Source of the DNA: a virus
Length of the DNA: 33,803 nucleotides
IMG/VR virus record: IMGVR_UViG_3300010354_000304
Location: 1 to 33,803 of that record
Reading direction: 5' to 3' (one strand)
This document shows, in pieces, positions 1-6,808 of this stretch; position 1 is the stretch's first letter; each line of letters begins with the position of its first letter. Both the position numbers and the translations under genes were made by a program. A model generated the notes under the pieces. It was not told the DNA's origin. It saw nothing but the letters and a program-made list of their open reading frames with translations, and did no database searches.

Positions 1-902
1 CAGTAGAAGTCGCTGTGAGCTCGCAGCTTGCCACGAGCGATCCCCGAGGCCAGCAGACCTGCAAGGTCGGGACGGGTGGTTGTGTCATGTCCGGCCAGTA
101 CGTCTTCCCTAGAAACGGAATAATGTAGAGCAGGGCGAGTGCCGCGCCAGCTACTTTTAATACGTGCAACGCGTTCGTCGTCTGGTTCAATGTATTCTCC
201 TGTGCGTACCCAGTGGTGGTGAATGTCTAACACCAAAGCGCAGTGGTCAGCGAGCTTGAGTGACTCGTCGATGCCGTGCTTGGTTTCGTCGTTTTCGATG
301 GTAATGGTATTGCGTGCTTCGGGGCTGAGTCGCTGGAGGACGTCCTGAATACCTTCGGCACCGCGGCGACCACTGATGTGGACGTTGATTTTAAAGTCCT
401 GAAATTGCTGACCGTAGCCCATCCAGCGCACCATATCTGCATGATACTCAAACTCCTCTATGCTGCGTTCTACAATGCTATCATGGTGACTAGCCAGTAC
501 ACAAAACTGACCAGGATGAAAACTAAGACGAACGCCAAGTTGGCGAGCAACATGGCCAACGCTAGCAAAATGACGATTGCAATATTCACGAACGTCAGTA
601 CGACGCCAGAAATAACTCCAGTTAGGTTCGGTATAAACAGGCAGAATATCACTGCCAAGACGAACCATGCGACGACCCTCATCCAAGCCACCTACTCTTT
701 CTACCAGCCGCTGTGCGCTGGCTATGTTGTGCTCCATGAGATCCCAGAGACGCTGTTCAGCATCATCTCGAGTCTGACGGTTAAGCCAGGCTACTGTAGT
801 GGTGCGAGTATTCAGCGCTTTGGCAGCATCATCTTTGCCAAAACCATCGATCTGATCTGGAGTATCAATCCACTTACAACAAAATCCGACTCGGGGTGTC
901 AT
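1..902 (-). CDS. uvsE: UV damage endonuclease UvdE/UvsE (3' end beyond window)
   Basis: The frame is open from an ATG at 902 to the left edge, giving 300 residues with no stop, so the C-terminus is outside the window. UvdE enzymes are TIM-barrel, metal-dependent endonucleases that nick DNA 5' of UV photoproducts and start excision repair. Recognisable signatures, in order: RMVRLGSDILPVYT (about 78-91), LSFHPGQF with a ligand-type His (about 126-133), a NVHISG strand (about 173-178), the TIENDE acidic motif (about 201-206), LDIHHH (about 225-230), LHYS (about 259-262) and RAHSDFY near residue 295. Length and motif order fit the family; the last metal-binding Glu would lie outside. The start has AAAGG upstream and a sigma70 promoter at 930-958. 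In a phage this would repair UV-damaged phage DNA. The function call is strong; only completeness is unknown. Confidence 0.9.
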   Translation of the reverse strand, partial: MTPRVGFCCKWIDTPDQIDGFGKDDAAKALNTRTTTVAWLNRQTRDDAEQRLWDLMEHNIASAQRLVERVGGLDEGRRMVRLGSDILPVYTEPNWSYFWRRTDVREYCNRHFASVGHVARQLGVRLSFHPGQFCVLASHHDSIVERSIEEFEYHADMVRWMGYGQQFQDFKINVHISGRRGAEGIQDVLQRLSPEARNTITIENDETKHGIDESLKLADHCALVLDIHHHWVRTGEYIEPDDERVARIKSSWRGTRPALHYSVSREDVLAGHDTTTRPDLAGLLASGIARGKLRAHSDFY

Positions 903-929
903 AACAACCTTTCAGTGAAAACATAATAT

Positions 930-958
930 ATTATAGCACAAACTACATCTGCTGTCGA
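930..958 (-). promoter_or_regulatory. sigma70-type promoter for uvsE
   Basis: On the minus strand TCGACA and a perfect TATAAT are separated by 17 bases. The -10 lies 27 bases before the uvsE ATG, leaving a leader of about 20 bases that contains AAAGG. The -35 falls within the last codons of the upstream 94-residue ORF. Confidence 0.65.
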
Positions 959-1227
959 ATGTTTATATGCTGTATACTAGCAAGAATGCGCACAGCACAG
1001 CGCCTTGCTCGAGTACTGAGAAGTTGGTTGACGCTAGCCTGACGTAGACAGAATTCCACAACTCCCGCATCCAATTCATTGAGATCATGTTCCTGAACCT
1101 TTCCATAAGAATCATTGTGTAGATTTACAGCAGCCAAAGTTACAGCTATTTCTTCGTCGGTGTACAGACTGATCACCGTACTCTGTTGAATACGTGGGCG
1201 TTGTGGGAATGTCAGTATGGTAGCCAT
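943..1227 (-). CDS. hypothetical protein, 94 aa
   Basis: I do not recognise this protein. It is 94 residues, soluble, with no membrane segment and no clear motif. The middle (about 22-55) is acidic and probably helical, and the tail is Arg-rich. It sits between a 111-residue hypothetical protein and uvsE. The ATG has no Shine-Dalgarno sequence, but an exact T4-late-type octamer ends only five bases before it, so the mRNA may be leaderless. An internal GTG start with AGAG upstream is also possible. Confidence 0.6.
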   Translation of the reverse strand: MATILTFPQRPRIQQSTVISLYTDEEIAVTLAAVNLHNDSYGKVQEHDLNELDAGVVEFCLRQASVNQLLSTRARRCAVRILASIQHINIRQQM

Positions 1228-1232
1228 ACCGA

Positions 1233-1240
1233 TATTTATA
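1233..1240 (-). promoter_or_regulatory. T4-late-type promoter octamer TATAAATA
   Basis: The minus strand reads TATAAATA, identical to the T4 late promoter -10 octamer used by the gp55-type sigma factor with the sliding clamp. It lies five bases upstream of the ATG at 1227, so transcription would begin at or next to the start codon. No -35 is expected for this class. Confidence 0.5.
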
Positions 1241-1245
1241 TTGCA

Positions 1246-1581
1246 TCATGGCTTATGAACTCGTAGTATGCGAACCTGATCCTTGGGTGCCAGATAACAG
1301 CGTGCAGCCACGACAAAGTCATGTGTGGCGGGATCGAGATATGAAGTGGTCTCACAGAGCTGATTCTCCAGTATCCAGATAGCCAGCTTATGGGCCAGTG
1401 TCTGACGTATATGGGCACGCCAGGCCAGATCACTGCCATGTTTGAGTTCTTCGCGAGTAAAATGTCCCTTGACAGTAATCATTTTACCGCCTATGGCATA
1501 TTCTTCTATGTTGATGCTGGAGGTAGGGTCAAAGTCCAGGGGTACTTCGCCCCAGGGCTTGTTGGGTGGTAACATGGCCAT
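1246..1581 (-). CDS. hypothetical phage protein, 111 aa
   Basis: Function not recognised. The protein is 111 residues, with a short Pro-rich start, a strand-rich centre (about 25-45) and a C-terminal part ending VRILRVHKP. There is no signal peptide, membrane segment or cysteine motif. Its ATG overlaps the DNA ligase stop as TAATG, so translation is probably coupled to the ligase. Confidence 0.7.
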   Translation of the reverse strand: MAMLPPNKPWGEVPLDFDPTSSINIEEYAIGGKMITVKGHFTREELKHGSDLAWRAHIRQTLAHKLAIWILENQLCETTSYLDPATHDFVVAARCYLAPKDQVRILRVHKP

Positions 1582-2918
1582 TATTTAATCGCTTCTGCTC
1601 GATCTGCCACACTCTTGTCGTCGCGGAATTCTACGAACACTGGCAGGAATAAACTTTCTACGTCTGAATTTTTGTCCTTGATTCGGGCATTGTATTTGAT
1701 GGCCACGATCTTACCGATGCTGTTTGCAGCAGTAATGCTATCGCGATCAGCGTCACTAAAGCCCGTACCCACATTGACTCGGATACCACCACAATCAGAC
1801 TCAAGCACCAGAGCACCAAGACGATTGACATTTTTACCTGTCCCCTCTTCCCAATCCACGACTCTGAGGTCGCATTCCAGCTCGCCCTTGAATTTAATCA
1901 GGCCTTTGCTGCGCTTATTTTCCCAGACACCATCGCGTGTCTTGAGTATTATACCTTCCTGCCCCTGACCGAGAAACTTCTCGAACACTCTGCGAGCTTC
2001 GTCGGCCGTCTGCACCTGCTGACTGTGCACCAGGTCAACATAGTGACCCAGATGCGCCAGACGATTTTTTAAATCGCTGATGCAGTTGCAGAGCTTGGCC
2101 AATCTATCCTTGTAGGCTTCGCGTTCAATGCCAGCCTGGAAGGCCTCCAGTGTGATGGCATCCCAGAGTGTGGCGCGCACCATCACAGCCTCGGACACGC
2201 TCATGGTGCCCTTGACGGCCTTGTTCAGTATGCCATTGCCTGTCTTTCGATCACAGATCTTGCCAGCAGCATCCACCACGACCAGCTCACCATCAAACAC
2301 CATGTCGATGCCGTAGAACTTGGCCATGTGACGGAATGGTTCTTCGATGCTGGGATCGGGTATGTTGATTTCCTTGCCGTTGCGACTGCGAAACTCTACC
2401 TTGTTGTTCTTGACTATGGCATTGAAGCGCATGCCATCCATCTTGACCTGGGCTATGGCAGGCCAGACTACACGGTCTACTAATTTCTGGTCATAGGCAC
2501 TGGCCAGCATGCAGGGATATTCGGGGATCAGGCCAGGCCAAATTTTATTTACTGTGGCATCACTGACACCACAACGCAGATCCTTGGCAATGATGCGTTC
2601 GATGACCTGAGCATCCTTGATGCTCACACTCTCCAGTATAAGCCGCAGATGGTCAATGCCAGCGTTGCCTGTCAGAGTTCTTTCACTGAGTAGTTTCAGG
2701 CGATTCAATGCTACATGAAGCTGGTCCTGCTTCTTTTCATTGACATTGACTCGATATTCTGGAATCTTGCGAATATAAAAATTGGTGAATGGATCCAGCG
2801 CCAGACGACAGACGTTCTTGAAATCGTCGTTGTCCTTGAAGGCCTGCATCACACCCTCTTTGAAGGTGCGACTATTATTGCTGGCCATGTTGTTTAGCAA
2901 ATCCAGAATTTCAACCAC
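1581..2918 (-). CDS. 30: ATP-dependent DNA ligase (T4 gp30-like)
   Basis: This enzyme seals nicks in phage DNA during replication, recombination and repair, through an enzyme-AMP intermediate. At 445 residues it is close to the length of T4 ligase (487). The adenylation motif KMDGMR is at about 159-164, with K159 the nucleophile. A FDGEL motif follows at about 208, EGIILKT near 340 and LIKFK about 15 residues later, matching nucleotidyltransferase motifs III, IV and V. The N-terminal helical region (about 1-130) is also T4-like. The start is GTG with AAGGAG eight bases upstream, and it overlaps the preceding gene by eight bases. Confidence 0.95.
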   Translation of the reverse strand: MVEILDLLNNMASNNSRTFKEGVMQAFKDNDDFKNVCRLALDPFTNFYIRKIPEYRVNVNEKKQDQLHVALNRLKLLSERTLTGNAGIDHLRLILESVSIKDAQVIERIIAKDLRCGVSDATVNKIWPGLIPEYPCMLASAYDQKLVDRVVWPAIAQVKMDGMRFNAIVKNNKVEFRSRNGKEINIPDPSIEEPFRHMAKFYGIDMVFDGELVVVDAAGKICDRKTGNGILNKAVKGTMSVSEAVMVRATLWDAITLEAFQAGIEREAYKDRLAKLCNCISDLKNRLAHLGHYVDLVHSQQVQTADEARRVFEKFLGQGQEGIILKTRDGVWENKRSKGLIKFKGELECDLRVVDWEEGTGKNVNRLGALVLESDCGGIRVNVGTGFSDADRDSITAANSIGKIVAIKYNARIKDKNSDVESLFLPVFVEFRDDKSVADRAEAIK

Positions 2919-3057
2919 GGCGGACTCCTTGCATTTTTAATTGACGATGGAAGTAATTCCAGACTCCGGTCCAGTAATTGCGCGCCCATTCGGTGCGGCA
3001 ATCGGCCAGAACCTCTTCAATGCGATCCATGCGATGGATAATCATTTCAATATTCAT
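2911..3057 (-). CDS. small hypothetical protein, 48 aa
   Basis: I take the ATG at 3057 as the start, because a longer frame back to 3138 would overlap the preceding gene and pass through a strong promoter. The product is 48 residues, charged and probably helical, with no recognised motif. Its 3' end contains the ligase Shine-Dalgarno sequence. The TATAAT of the promoter at 3064-3092 ends six bases before the ATG and no ribosome-binding site is visible, so a leaderless mRNA is possible; the next Met (position 5) is an alternative. Confidence 0.5.
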   Translation of the reverse strand: MNIEMIIHRMDRIEEVLADCRTEWARNYWTGVWNYFHRQLKMQGVRRG

Positions 3058-3063
3058 GTCATT

Positions 3064-3092
3064 ATTATAGCCGTTGTTGTGAGAATTGTCAA
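3064..3092 (-). promoter_or_regulatory. sigma70-type promoter, near-consensus
   Basis: Perfect TTGACA and TATAAT lie 17 bases apart on the minus strand, preceded by GC as in other promoters of this window. The TGA inside TTGACA is the stop codon of the upstream 66-residue gene. It should drive the 48-residue gene and then the DNA ligase. Confidence 0.8.
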
Positions 3093-3289
3093 GCATTTTT
3101 TCCCAGTGCGTGACTATACCGATGCGCACGTACTTCACAGTTCACCTTGGACTTGAGATCCTGTGTTAGGTTGTCTACCTCATCCTGACTGCGTGCCACG
3201 CCACCATAGAGCCAGCTATGTTGCCGGCCCAGACTGTCTACTCGGGCATATTCCAGGATCCAGAATACATCGTTATAACCGTTGTACAT
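3089..3289 (-). CDS. hypothetical protein, 66 aa
   Basis: Function not recognised. This 66-residue soluble protein has a Tyr/Trp-rich N-terminal half (YNGYNDVFWILEYARVD) and a charged C-terminal half. It follows the DsbA-like gene by a few bases. Its stop codon is shared with the -35 box of the next promoter, which is the usual arrangement in this window. Confidence 0.65.
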   Translation of the reverse strand: MYNGYNDVFWILEYARVDSLGRQHSWLYGGVARSQDEVDNLTQDLKSKVNCEVRAHRYSHALGKNA

Positions 3290-3291
3290 GA

Positions 3292-3630
3292 TTAGTCCAG
3301 ATCTCCACCTTCGGAAGTATCTGCTGGATCATAGGCATAACTAGTAGTGCTGGTTTGTGCCTTGACCGTTCCTGTGGTGGTGTTAGTGATGGTTTCGTAA
3401 AGTGTTTCGAACTGCTCGTGCTCGGCCACTTCTTCGCTGTAGTTGCGACGATGGTAGACCTTGGCCATGCGTCGGAAGATCTTTTTGTCTAGATCGTGCT
3501 CCTCGCAGGTAGTCTTGATAACCTCTTTGATAAAATCGCGTTCAGCTTCGGTTCTGGTTAGGCTGTTGCTGATTTCCTGTAGTGCTGACTCGATCTTTTT
3601 TCGATCTGCTGGATTGCTTGGAATGTTCAT
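3292..3630 (-). CDS. dsbA: DsbA-like dsDNA-binding late-transcription coactivator
   Basis: In T4, DsbA binds double-stranded DNA near late promoters and stimulates late transcription. The chosen start at 3630 (MNIPSNPADRKK) has GAGGAG seven bases upstream, giving 112 residues. The core resembles the DsbA-like proteins of T4-like marine phages: a helical segment ALQEISNSLTRTEAERDFIK (about 15-34), then KIFRRMAKVYHRRNY and an acidic segment with EQFETLYETI. The C-terminal tail (about 85-112) is Thr/Ser-rich and low in complexity. Its presence fits the TATAAATA late promoters seen here. The family call is from memory of the sequence pattern. Confidence 0.75.
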   Translation of the reverse strand: MNIPSNPADRKKIESALQEISNSLTRTEAERDFIKEVIKTTCEEHDLDKKIFRRMAKVYHRRNYSEEVAEHEQFETLYETITNTTTGTVKAQTSTTSYAYDPADTSEGGDLD

Positions 3631-3817
3631 GCTTGGGCTCCTCAATTATAACGATGTCGTGTTCACTTACTGGCCAGAAAAATTTAATGGATTTCCAGTA
3701 ACGATGGAAAATATTGTTGATGACTACAACAACACCTGCCATGATTATCAATCCAATGCCAATAAACAACATGGCGTTGGCAAATACTATGCTGGTGGTC
3801 AGAGTGTCTAGATTCAT
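3542..3817 (-). CDS. small single-pass membrane protein, 91 aa
   Basis: The N-terminal part holds one strong hydrophobic helix at about 13-36. It is followed by an aromatic/basic juxtamembrane stretch (HRYWKSIKFFW) and a hydrophilic tail rich in Gln, Ser, Lys and Asn. The last 29 residues overlap the start of dsbA in another frame, which may explain the low-complexity tail. The ATG overlaps the stop of the upstream gene as ATGA, which supports translation. No function is recognised. Confidence 0.6.
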   Translation of the reverse strand: MNLDTLTTSIVFANAMLFIGIGLIIMAGVVVVINNIFHRYWKSIKFFWPVSEHDIVIIEEPKHEHSKQSSRSKKDRVSTTGNQQQPNQNRS

Positions 3818-3990
3818 GTTTCTAGGTCCGGTTGGTTGCGATGCTTCTTTTCTTTGACTCGAATTTCGCTGGCCAGCTGCGCTTGGATGGTGGCGCGCTT
3901 CAACATGCCTCGACGGTGTGGGTCTAGTTCATTATGAAACATAAATTTAAGATGTTTTTTCATGCGAAATGCTGCTGTGGGTTTTAACAT
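3814..3990 (-). CDS. small basic protein, 58 aa
   Basis: This frame has exact stop/start overlaps on both sides: TAATG with the gene before it and ATGA with the gene after. The 58 residues are strongly basic (MLKPTAAFRMKKHLKF at the start, VKEKKHRNQPDLET at the end) with a central amphipathic helix (RRGMLKRATIQAQLASEI). Nucleic-acid binding is plausible from charge alone, but I do not recognise a family. Confidence 0.7.
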   Translation of the reverse strand: MLKPTAAFRMKKHLKFMFHNELDPHRRGMLKRATIQAQLASEIRVKEKKHRNQPDLET

Positions 3991-4370
3991 TAACCTCTCC
4001 TCATGGTAGAAATGTCCTTGGCTTCTTGATCGCTGAAGATTGGAACCATGTTGCTTTTGTGCATGGTGCCAATGCCAACCATCTTGTCGCCAGTATAGAC
4101 TCGGGTGGGGGCTGGTGCAGTACTGCCTGCGCCAGTATCTAGACTAGGGTAACGTGGTGTCTCTCGTCCTGGCGGCGTGCCAAGTTTATAGGTGTCAGCT
4201 AGGGTGCGTTTCACACTCTTGACTTTCTTGGTAGGATGTCGTGCCAGCAGTTCATTCCAGCTGTCGTCAAGCTCACGCGCCAAGCGGGCCTGTTCGGCAT
4301 TGCGGAACTTCGGCCGACCTCGTCGTTTGCCTGTGGTGGAATACATGGGCGGTAGTAGGTGCATTGTCAT
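3990..4370 (-). CDS. conserved T4-like phage protein, 126 aa
   Basis: The start at 4370 (MTMHLLPPMYS) forms an ATGA overlap with the upstream stop. The N-terminal part is basic (TGKRRGRPKFRN), followed by a helical stretch ARLARELDDSWNELLARH. The C-terminal half has a conserved look: YPSLDTG, then VYTGDKMVGIGTMHKSNMVP and FSDQEAKDISTMRR. I recall very similar proteins of unknown function from T4-like cyanophages and pelagiphages. No catalytic motif or Cys pattern is visible, so no function is assigned. Confidence 0.75.
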   Translation of the reverse strand: MTMHLLPPMYSTTGKRRGRPKFRNAEQARLARELDDSWNELLARHPTKKVKSVKRTLADTYKLGTPPGRETPRYPSLDTGAGSTAPAPTRVYTGDKMVGIGTMHKSNMVPIFSDQEAKDISTMRRG

Positions 4371-4594
4371 AGCGGATCTCCCAGACCAGACCAATCATCG
4401 AGAAAGCGATTAACGCGATCTACGGCTTCTTCCAAACTTACTGCCCAAATGACCACGGTTATCTCGTCGTCCCGGATCTTCATATCATAGGGAACCTTGC
4501 CGCGGAAATCAAAGGTGTCAGGCAACTGTGCTGACACTTCGAACCGCTGCAGGTTCTTCATGCGATCCAGAACGCTGGAGATATCGGGCATCAT
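4367..4594 (-). CDS. conserved hypothetical phage protein, 75 aa
   Basis: This 75-residue protein has an N-terminal helix (about 4-20) and then an alternating strand pattern (FDFRGKVPYDMKIRDDEITVVIWAVSLEEAVDRVN). Similar small proteins occur beside the previous gene in T4-like marine phages, as far as I recall. Function unknown. A near-consensus promoter lies 34 bases upstream, inside the membrane-protein gene before it. Confidence 0.7.
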   Translation of the reverse strand: MMPDISSVLDRMKNLQRFEVSAQLPDTFDFRGKVPYDMKIRDDEITVVIWAVSLEEAVDRVNRFLDDWSGLGDPL

Positions 4595-4791
4595 TTTGTC
4601 TTGATGGCAGTGTTAAGGAATGCGTGAATTATAACCACTGCTGCCCAGTTTGTCAAGCTGTATTCCAATGCCAGAGCAAACAGCGAGTTCAGGGCCCAGA
4701 GCACCAGCAGTGGACCAACCAGCGCCAGGACTATGAGCAGCGCCAATATGATATACAGATTGGTTTCGGTAGCTCGGAGTTTAATCATCAT
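4591..4791 (-). CDS. small two-helix membrane protein, 66 aa
   Basis: Almost the whole protein is hydrophobic, with predicted helices at about 12-33 and 36-62 and a short basic tail (AIKTK). It starts with two Met codons; either could be used. It overlaps the next gene through ATGA, and its coding sequence contains the promoter at 4628-4656. It is a candidate for inner-membrane functions such as lysis control or superinfection exclusion, but nothing in it identifies one. Confidence 0.6.
   Translation of the reverse strand: MMIKLRATETNLYIILALLIVLALVGPLLVLWALNSLFALALEYSLTNWAAVVIIHAFLNTAIKTK
4628..4656 (-). promoter_or_regulatory. sigma70-type promoter inside a coding region
   Basis: TTGACA and TATAAT, both perfect, are 17 bases apart on the minus strand. 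They lie within the 3' half of the 66-residue membrane-protein gene and point at the 75-residue gene starting at 4594. Confidence 0.75.
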
Positions 4792-4797
4792 GGCTCC

Positions 4798-5097
4798 TTA
4801 TTGCTGACGGCACCAGAGCTGATAGCCCAGGAAATCGCCAGTTTGATTATAGGTTGCTTCGGTACGACACTGGGGCAGAGCCTGAGGCTGAGCCTGCACC
4901 GGAGGTTGCTGCATGATCACCACTGGAGGTTGTTGATACTGCACCGGCGGTCCCTTGGGTTTGCCAGCCTCATCTAGCTTCTGGTAAAGCCAGTAACCAG
5001 CAATGCCCGTGACAATGCCCTGTTCTCTGGGTCCCCAGGCCAGCGCCGGGGTGCTGATGACAGCGGCCAGCGTGGCCGCAGCGATGATGCGTTTCAT
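4798..5097 (-). CDS. exported Pro/Gln-rich protein, 99 aa
   Basis: A typical signal peptide (MKRIIAAATLAAVISTPALA) with an ALA-type cleavage site ends near residue 20. The mature part has a short conserved-looking segment (REQGIVTGIAGYWLYQKLDEAG), then a Pro/Gln-rich linker (about 49-75). It ends with two cysteines (CRTEATYNQ and LWCRQQ) that could form a disulfide in the periplasm. A GGAG-type ribosome site precedes the ATG. Function unknown. Confidence 0.7.
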   Translation of the reverse strand: MKRIIAAATLAAVISTPALAWGPREQGIVTGIAGYWLYQKLDEAGKPKGPPVQYQQPPVVIMQQPPVQAQPQALPQCRTEATYNQTGDFLGYQLWCRQQ

Positions 5098-5106
5098 GGT
5101 TGCTCC

Positions 5107-5337
5107 TTAGAAATAAAAGTTGGTGTCGAAGTTCAGCGCCTCATAGACTTCTTCGCGGACCGCGGTGTCCATGGCCTCGCCAAAATTTTCGGGATCGCTG
5201 TCAGCCAGAGCGCGCAGCTCGCTGTAGACTTCGGGCCAGGTGCTGCGGTTTTCACGCGCACGGGCCACAATGCCGGCCACGGCACGGTCGCCGGCTTCAC
5301 TGAACATCGCGAAACTCTGGAAATTATTGACAATCAT
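5107..5337 (-). CDS. hypothetical protein, 76 aa
   Basis: This acidic, mostly helical 76-residue protein has no recognised motif: helices at about 5-25 and 33-65, ending in an aromatic tail (NFDTNFYF). It has its own promoter at 5369-5397 with a leader of about 25 bases and AAGGA before the ATG. It is first in its transcription unit and likely expressed early. Confidence 0.65.
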   Translation of the reverse strand: MIVNNFQSFAMFSEAGDRAVAGIVARARENRSTWPEVYSELRALADSDPENFGEAMDTAVREEVYEALNFDTNFYF

Positions 5338-5368
5338 GATCTAGTCCTTTCTCATTCAACGTACCACT

Positions 5369-5397
5369 ATTATGACATAAAATCAGCCTGTTGTCAA
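5369..5397 (-). promoter_or_regulatory. sigma70-type promoter
   Basis: TTGACA and CATAAT are 17 bases apart on the minus strand, with the GCTTGACA extension shared by other promoters here. It lies in a true intergenic gap, directly downstream of the TCATTGA repeat copy at 5404-5426. Confidence 0.75.
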
Positions 5398-5403
5398 GCC
5401 ACT

Positions 5404-5426
5404 GCTAAGTCATTGATTTCATTGAA
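5404..5426 (+). repeat. TCATTGA-type dispersed repeat, copy 1
   Basis: This copy of a 23-bp element (core TCATTGATTTCATTGA, itself two TCATTGA units separated by TT, with GCTAAG at one end) recurs three times at 13696-13806. Positions 5410-5434 match 13760-13784 in 24 of 25 bases. It overlaps the last codons and stop of the 153-residue gene and sits seven bases upstream of a promoter -35. Confidence 0.8.
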
Positions 5427-5880
5427 CTTTTTCTGCCTGTTTTTCAGGCAGCAGCGTGGGGAACGCCTGACGCACCACAGCTTCGGTTAGACCCTTGTAG
5501 GTCTTGGCCAGAGCCTTGTCTTTAAGAGCCACCAGCATGTCGGCTTCGATGCCGTTGATGCCTTCCAGCATCTGAATGAAGACATTTTCTACCTGTATGG
5601 TTTTAATGTTGGCTGGTCGTCTAGGATGATTCTTGATTACCAAATACATGCGGCGCGACTCAGCATAGAGGTTGGTCTCGGCCATGGCCACGGGGTGTGG
5701 ACTTCGTTTGAAGGGCGGCTGGCCCTTGGGAAGATCAAATTCAATGGCTGGATCGAAATTCAATCTCAGCACTTCTTTGAGCAGGGTATTGTCCTGATGT
5801 TGTTGCAGCACGGCTACTCTGGCCCTGAGGCCGTCGGCTTCGCTGACCTTTTGCAGGATTTCTGGTACTAGTAATCTCAT
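5419..5880 (-). CDS. DUF6433-like conserved phage protein, 153 aa
   Basis: I chose the ATG at 5880 (MRLLVPEILQKV) because the longer frame runs into the preceding gene. The pattern matches a family common in T4-like marine phages, which I recall as DUF6433: an N-terminal helical region, then LKEVLRLNFDPAIEFDLPKGQPPFK (about 35-59, quoted only to its core LNFDPAIEFDLP), then an ENVFIQMLEGI stretch, a LVALKDKAL stretch and the ending GLTEAVVRQAFPTLLP. The family has no assigned function that I know. The 3' end carries a perfect stem-loop and the TCATTGA repeat. Confidence 0.75.
   Translation of the reverse strand: MRLLVPEILQKVSEADGLRARVAVLQQHQDNTLLKEVLRLNFDPAIEFDLPKGQPPFKRSPHPVAMAETNLYAESRRMYLVIKNHPRRPANIKTIQVENVFIQMLEGINGIEADMLVALKDKALAKTYKGLTEAVVRQAFPTLLPEKQAEKVQ
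5433..5451 (-). other. gene-end stem-loop without U-tract
   Basis: CTGCCTG and CAGGCAG form a perfect 7-bp stem around a five-base loop at the end of the upstream gene. On the minus strand the stem is followed by AAAAAG rather than a T run, so it is not a standard intrinsic terminator. It could stabilise or process the mRNA 3' end. Confidence 0.4.
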
Positions 5881-5881
5881 T

Positions 5882-6781
5882 TTAAAACTCCGATAGATGT
5901 TCAATCATGTTCTTCATGCGATGTTCCATGAAGTAATTCAGCAGCTGACTGCGGTCCTTGCTGGGTCGATTGCTCCAGACTTCCTGAATGCCATTGCGCA
6001 CAGCGTCAGGTATGTAGTCAAAGTCAATGAGATAGCGATTACGCTGAAAGTTGCGGGCAAGTTCGACTGGTACATGATTGTGAAACTCATCCAGAGGAAT
6101 TTTATGCCACTCGTCCAGTTTTTTCTGTGTTACTGCTTTCTGACGGCTCTCAGTAACAAAGCAATCATCAGGACTAAGAATATTTGGAATGCCGTCACCT
6201 TTGTCTCCTTTGACAATATGCTCCATGAGATAACTGTGTATGGTGCTGTCAGGTTTGACCCATTTCTTATGTATGGGGCTATACTGCTGAACATTCTTGT
6301 ATTTCTGAAGCTGGATGAAATCGTGATCTCCGCTGATGACCAAGAATGGGCGTGGAATGTTCTCACCAAAGGCTCCGTCTTGCTGCAGGTCATTGGTCTG
6401 ACTCCACTGAGCCAGCACAGCAATGACATCGTCGGCCTCGGCGCCATCGACATCAATCACAGTATAGGGAAAGAAGGTGCTGAGCTCGGCTCGAATTTCG
6501 TGCAGTGTATCAAAGATCAGCTTCCAGTCAAAGCCACTGTCCTGCCGAGCCTTTTTGCGGCTGGCCTTGTAGTAGGGAAACTTGTCTTTTCGCCAGTAGT
6601 GGCGGTTATCGCAGGCTATGACCAGCTCGCCAAATTCGCCGCCAAACTTGACCTTGTAGCTGCGTATGGCATTGATGATCATATGGCGAATCAGATCCTT
6701 GCGAATCTCCACATCGGTACGGCCTGCCAATTCTGCCATGAGCGTGGAAATAGCAGTTTGATTAAAGTCAACAACAATCAT
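5882..6781 (-). CDS. rnh: RNase H / 5'-3' exonuclease (T4 Rnh-like)
   Basis: T4 RNase H removes RNA primers from Okazaki fragments and acts as a FEN-family 5' nuclease. The length of 299 residues matches T4 Rnh (305). The acidic metal ligands are in place: D5 in VVDFNQ, D58 in IACDNRHYWR with FPYYKASRK after it, D117-D118 in GAEADDVI, D152 and D154 in ISGDHDF, and D193/D196 in GDKGDGIPN, which is the helix-hairpin-helix DNA-binding region. It is driven by a promoter embedded in the preceding deoxynucleotidase gene. It works with the ligase and primase of this window. Confidence 0.93.
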   Translation of the reverse strand: MIVVDFNQTAISTLMAELAGRTDVEIRKDLIRHMIINAIRSYKVKFGGEFGELVIACDNRHYWRKDKFPYYKASRKKARQDSGFDWKLIFDTLHEIRAELSTFFPYTVIDVDGAEADDVIAVLAQWSQTNDLQQDGAFGENIPRPFLVISGDHDFIQLQKYKNVQQYSPIHKKWVKPDSTIHSYLMEHIVKGDKGDGIPNILSPDDCFVTESRQKAVTQKKLDEWHKIPLDEFHNHVPVELARNFQRNRYLIDFDYIPDAVRNGIQEVWSNRPSKDRSQLLNYFMEHRMKNMIEHLSEF

Positions 6782-6808
6782 GATGGGTCCTAAGAAAATT
6801 ATGGTATG

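Noticed and set aside
3058-3138. Longer N-terminus for the 48-residue gene before ligase
   Set aside because: It would run through a consensus promoter and overlap the preceding gene.
5433-5451. Hairpin as a rho-independent terminator
   Set aside because: Stem is perfect but no T-run follows in either direction. It is kept only as a gene-end hairpin.
5897-6793. Plus-strand open frame of 298 codons opposite RNase H
   Set aside because: RNase H on the other strand has all catalytic residues. The plus-strand frame is its complement with no ribosome site or promoter.
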